10,421 nt of DNA from an uncultured Pseudogracilibacillus sp. (GTDB lineage Bacteria; Bacillota; Bacilli; Bacillales; Amphibacillaceae): positions 1 through 10,421 of the forward strand of contig CALGOZ010000131.1 of assembly GCA_937960785.1 (NCBI GenBank), in the 5' to 3' direction. Made by a program: the position numbers and the translations under genes. Under the pieces are notes generated by a model, which did no database searches, was not told the origin of the DNA, and saw only the letters and a program-made list of their open reading frames with translations. Each line of letters opens with the position of its first letter. Position 1 is the first letter of the stretch. This document shows positions 7,827-10,421 of this stretch, piece by piece.

Positions 7827-8042
7827 GGAATTTAGTAAAGTCTGTTACTAGAACCATTTAAAGTTGGCTTGTATCTAGCAGTCTATCGATTCCGTAAGTT
7901 TATAAGACAATCTCGCTGGAAAAACAGAAAGGCAAATCTTTATGCCATTAGATATTCCGAAAAACCCGTCAATTTCTCAGTTTTCATAAGGAAAAAGGAA
8001 GAAAAAAGATATCGTTTTTGAATAAAAAGTGAACGTTTTCCT
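7827..8042. other. Unassigned intergenic stretch between argS and fadF
   Basis: Between the argS terminator and the fadF promoter there are about 215 bases with no gene of normal size on either strand. No tRNA, riboswitch or repeat family is recognised. The only items noted are a 15-codon ORF with a Shine-Dalgarno-like AGAAAGG (7926-7989, see findings) and a purine-rich tract at 7989-8010. Confidence 0.6.
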
Positions 8043-8058
8043 TTGCAAACGTTTCAAA
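8043..8058 (+). promoter_or_regulatory. Candidate catabolite response element (cre) at the fadF promoter
   Basis: TTGCAAACGTTTCAAA has the cre core (AAACGTT) and fits the 16-base pattern WTGNAANCGNWNNCAW at all but one fixed position, the C near the 3' end being A. It overlaps the -35 box of the fadF promoter, where CcpA binding would block RNA polymerase. Carbon catabolite repression of the FadR regulon is known in B. subtilis. This particular site is a motif-level prediction. Confidence 0.42.
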
Positions 8059-8071
8059 AATCTAGTAGAAT
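8043..8071 (+). promoter_or_regulatory. Sigma-A promoter of fadF
   Basis: TTGCAA (8043-8048) and TAGAAT (8066-8071) are separated by 17 bases, a near-consensus housekeeping promoter. Transcription would start near 8078, leaving a leader of about 118 bases that contains the FadR-type operator. Confidence 0.75.
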
Positions 8072-8091
8072 TTATTCAAGAAACGAAGTCG

Positions 8092-8112
8092 AAATGAATG
8101 ACCATTCATTTT
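8092..8112. promoter_or_regulatory. FadR-type operator upstream of fadF
   Basis: AAATGAATG and CATTCATTT form a perfect inverted repeat with a two-base centre (AC), at 8092-8111. Aligned from 8095 to 8112, it agrees at 15 of 18 positions with the B. subtilis FadR box as I recall it (TGAATGAMTANTCATTCA). FadR is a TetR-family repressor of beta-oxidation genes that is released by long-chain acyl-CoA. The site lies just downstream of the promoter, about 14 bases after the likely start, where bound repressor would block elongation or initiation. Confidence 0.78.
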
Positions 8113-8195
8113 ATAGAATAGATGCACAATAATAAAAGAAAAATATAGAGTAAAAAGGGGACACCCTAAAAGGAAAATCATCTAGGAGGAGAGCA

Positions 8196-10322
8196 ATGAA
8201 TACTTTTTTAATTATTAATTTAATCGCTTTTATTGCGGTTACTGCGTATGGTATTTATTTATTTGCCAAAGCAGTGTCGACTCGAGTCGCTTACATGAAG
8301 TTAGGTAAAAAGAGCGAATTCGACAAAGCGGTTAAAGACGGATTACGAGACGTCTTAGTGATGGTTTTCGGACAGACGAAGTTATTAAAGGATAAAAAGT
8401 CCGGAATCATTCACGTCATGATGTTCTATGGATTTATTCTCGTACAGTTCGGTGCAATAGATATGTTTATTAAAGGATTAGCACCAGGGAAACATTTACC
8501 TTTTGGACCAATTTATCCAGGGTTCACATTTTTCCAAGAGATCGTTACATTAATGGTATTAGTAGCGGTCGTTTGGGCTTTTTATCGCCGTTACATAGAA
8601 AAGCTCGCTCGTTTAAAAAGAGGCTGGTACGCTGGTTTAGTACTTATTTTTATTGGAACGTTAATGTTATCCGTCCTCTTTGGAAATGCGATGCTACAAA
8701 TTTGGCAAGAGCAGGGTGCGGTTTGGTCTGAACCAGTAGCAAGTGCGATTGCTTCAGTCTTTAGTTTCTTATCACCTACAGCAGCAATGGTGTTGTTCTT
8801 CATCGCTTGGTGGATTCATACGTTAACGATTTTAGCATTTTTAGTCTATATTCCACAGTCAAAGCACGCGCACTTAATTGCAGCGCCGGTAAACGTTTAT
8901 TTAGCGAACCCAAATCCAGGGAAGTTAAAACCGTTAAGCTTCGACTTCGATGAAGATGATGAAGACATGACTGAAGATGACTTTGCTTTTGGTGTTGGGA
9001 AAGTTGAAGATTTCGATCAGCGTCAATTACTCGATTTATATGCATGTGTAGAGTGCGGACGTTGTACGAGTGTTTGTCCTGCAGCAACAACAGGGAAAAT
9101 TTTATCGCCAATGGACATTATGATTAAACTTCGCGATCACTTAAACGAAAAAGGAGCAGCAATCACTGGTCGTTCTCCTTGGGTTCCTGAATATGCGTTT
9201 GCAGGTGAAGGGCCGAACGCTTTAGCAGAAATGGATCGTGAAGATGCAATTGCTCAAATGGATGCGGTAAGCCTAATCGGTGACGTAATTACAGAGGAAG
9301 AATTACTCGCTTGTACGACATGCCGTAACTGTGAGGATGCATGTCCTGTTGTAAACGAACATGTAAGCCACATTATCGATATGCGTCGTTACCTAGTTAT
9401 GACAGAAGGTAAGATGGACGTTGAACAACAGCGTGCGGTACAAAATATCGAACGTCAAGGAAACCCTTGGGGATTATCCCGTAAGGATCGTATCAAGTGG
9501 CGTGAATTGGACGAGTCTGTACGCGTACCGACGATCAAAGAGCTCAAAAAAGAAGGCGAAGATTTCGAATACTTATACTGGGTTAGCTCGATGGGTGCGT
9601 ACGACAACGAAAGTCAGAAGATTGCTATCGCTTTTGCTAAGTTAATGAATGAAGCAGGAGTTAAGTTCGCAATCTTAGGAAATAAGGAGATGAACTCAGG
9701 AGATACGGCTCGTCGTATCGGTAACGAATTCTTATTCCAAGAAATTGCCGAAAAGAACATTAGAGAGTTCGAAAAGCACGGAGTTAAGAAGATCGTTACA
9801 ATCGACCCACACGCGTATAACATTTTCAAGAACGAATATCCTGACTTCGGTTTTGAAGCAGAGGTTATTCATCATACAGAAATGCTCATCGATTTAATCC
9901 GCGAAGGTCGCTTAAAGCCGAAAGGACGTATCGACCAGCGTATTACCTACCACGACTCCTGTTACTTAGGACGTTACAACGATGTGTACGACCCACCACG
10001 GGCTATTTTAGAAGCTATTCCGGGTCTTGAAGTCGTTGAAATGGTACGTACGAAAGAAAACGCAATGTGCTGTGGTGCGGGTGGTGGACTCATGTGGTCT
10101 GAAGAGACAGTCGGACACCGCATTAACGTTGCACGTACTGAACAAGCTTTAGAAGTAAATCCAAATATGATCTCTACTGCATGTCCGTACTGCTTAACGA
10201 TGATCAGTGACGGTACGAAGGCGAAAGAGGTCGAGCAAGATATTAGCACAATGGACGTAGCAGAAATCTTAGCATTATCAGTATTTGCTGAAGAAGATAA
10301 AGAAGAGCAAACAGCGTCCTAA
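8196..10322 (+). CDS. fadF: Membrane iron-sulfur oxidoreductase of beta-oxidation (FadF)
   Basis: This 708-residue protein joins a membrane domain of the NarI/HdrE type to a ferredoxin-like and heterodisulfide-reductase-like domain. It is believed to pass electrons from acyl-CoA dehydrogenase, through the electron transfer flavoprotein, to menaquinone. About five or six hydrophobic segments occupy residues 1-220, with His73, His209, His224 and His226 in or near them. An acidic linker (about 250-263) follows. Two 4Fe-4S motifs are complete: Cys284/287/290/294 (CVECGRCTSVCP) and Cys373/376/379/383. The second CCG domain is complete, with Cys589, Cys625-Cys626-Gly and Cys663/666. The first CCG domain (about 458-560) has lost its cysteines: WVSSMGAYD, EMNSGD and TIDPHAYN stand where they are expected. 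As I recall, B. subtilis FadF (YwjF) shares this. A strong AGGAGG lies six bases before the ATG. The gene has its own promoter, operator and terminator, so it is probably expressed alone. Confidence 0.92.
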   Translation: MNTFLIINLIAFIAVTAYGIYLFAKAVSTRVAYMKLGKKSEFDKAVKDGLRDVLVMVFGQTKLLKDKKSGIIHVMMFYGFILVQFGAIDMFIKGLAPGKHLPFGPIYPGFTFFQEIVTLMVLVAVVWAFYRRYIEKLARLKRGWYAGLVLIFIGTLMLSVLFGNAMLQIWQEQGAVWSEPVASAIASVFSFLSPTAAMVLFFIAWWIHTLTILAFLVYIPQSKHAHLIAAPVNVYLANPNPGKLKPLSFDFDEDDEDMTEDDFAFGVGKVEDFDQRQLLDLYACVECGRCTSVCPAATTGKILSPMDIMIKLRDHLNEKGAAITGRSPWVPEYAFAGEGPNALAEMDREDAIAQMDAVSLIGDVITEEELLACTTCRNCEDACPVVNEHVSHIIDMRRYLVMTEGKMDVEQQRAVQNIERQGNPWGLSRKDRIKWRELDESVRVPTIKELKKEGEDFEYLYWVSSMGAYDNESQKIAIAFAKLMNEAGVKFAILGNKEMNSGDTARRIGNEFLFQEIAEKNIREFEKHGVKKIVTIDPHAYNIFKNEYPDFGFEAEVIHHTEMLIDLIREGRLKPKGRIDQRITYHDSCYLGRYNDVYDPPRAILEAIPGLEVVEMVRTKENAMCCGAGGGLMWSEETVGHRINVARTEQALEVNPNMISTACPYCLTMISDGTKAKEVEQDISTMDVAEILALSVFAEEDKEEQTAS

Positions 10323-10339
10323 TTGATAAATTGTCGATT

Positions 10340-10377
10340 AACGGACTGGATCTGTCGAAGATTCAGTCCGTTTTTTA
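10340..10377 (+). terminator. Intrinsic terminator of fadF
   Basis: A 13-bp stem pairs 10340-10352 (AACGGACTGGATC) with 10360-10372 (GATTCAGTCCGTT), with one G-T wobble and a seven-base loop, and is followed by six Ts (10371-10376). It begins 18 bases after the fadF stop, so readthrough into any downstream beta-oxidation gene should be limited. Confidence 0.93.
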
Positions 10378-10421
10378 TTTGTAAAAACCTTTGTAACGTA
10401 CGAGAGCTATTTTATAAAAAA

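Overview
The window looks like ordinary core chromosome of a spore-forming, moderately low-GC member of the Bacillaceae. The lines of evidence are the protein sequences, Bacillus-type Shine-Dalgarno sites, and a gene set that matches parts of the Bacillus subtilis ywf-ywh-ywi-ywj region: lipL (ywfL), ywfO, ywhD, pbpG (ywhE), ywiB, argS and fadF (ywjF). From memory, many genes that lie between these loci in B. subtilis are absent here, so the synteny is compacted. I see no insertion sequence, prophage, CRISPR array, toxin-antitoxin pair or defence island, and no tRNA or rRNA gene.

Layout. Bases 1-147 hold the end of a 41-bp tandem repeat array cut by the window edge: three full units and one decayed partial unit. 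Next come lipL (minus strand, lipoyl relay octanoyltransferase) and the divergent ywfO (plus strand, HD-domain phosphohydrolase). ywhD follows on the plus strand (conserved protein of unknown function) and converges with pbpG on the minus strand (class A penicillin-binding protein). A bidirectional terminator separates the two. pbpG is divergent from the ywiB-argS operon (DUF1934 beta-barrel protein and arginyl-tRNA synthetase, overlapping by ATGA), which ends at a strong intrinsic terminator. A 465-base gap then leads to fadF, a membrane iron-sulfur oxidoreductase of beta-oxidation, which ends at its own strong terminator.

The genes serve separate household tasks: cofactor attachment, nucleotide or signal hydrolysis, cell wall synthesis (probably in the forespore), translation and fatty acid degradation. 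The best regulatory signal is upstream of fadF. There a good sigma-A promoter is followed by a FadR-type palindrome (AAATGAATG-AC-CATTCATTT), and an imperfect catabolite response element overlaps the -35 box. This fits induction by acyl-CoA and repression by preferred sugars. Two gene starts were moved on Shine-Dalgarno evidence: ywhD to 2641 and pbpG to 5374.

I did not find a convincing undescribed system. The items most worth a second look are the tandem repeat array, the loss of all four cysteines in the first CCG domain of FadF, the fadF control region and a possible 15-codon ORF in the argS-fadF gap.
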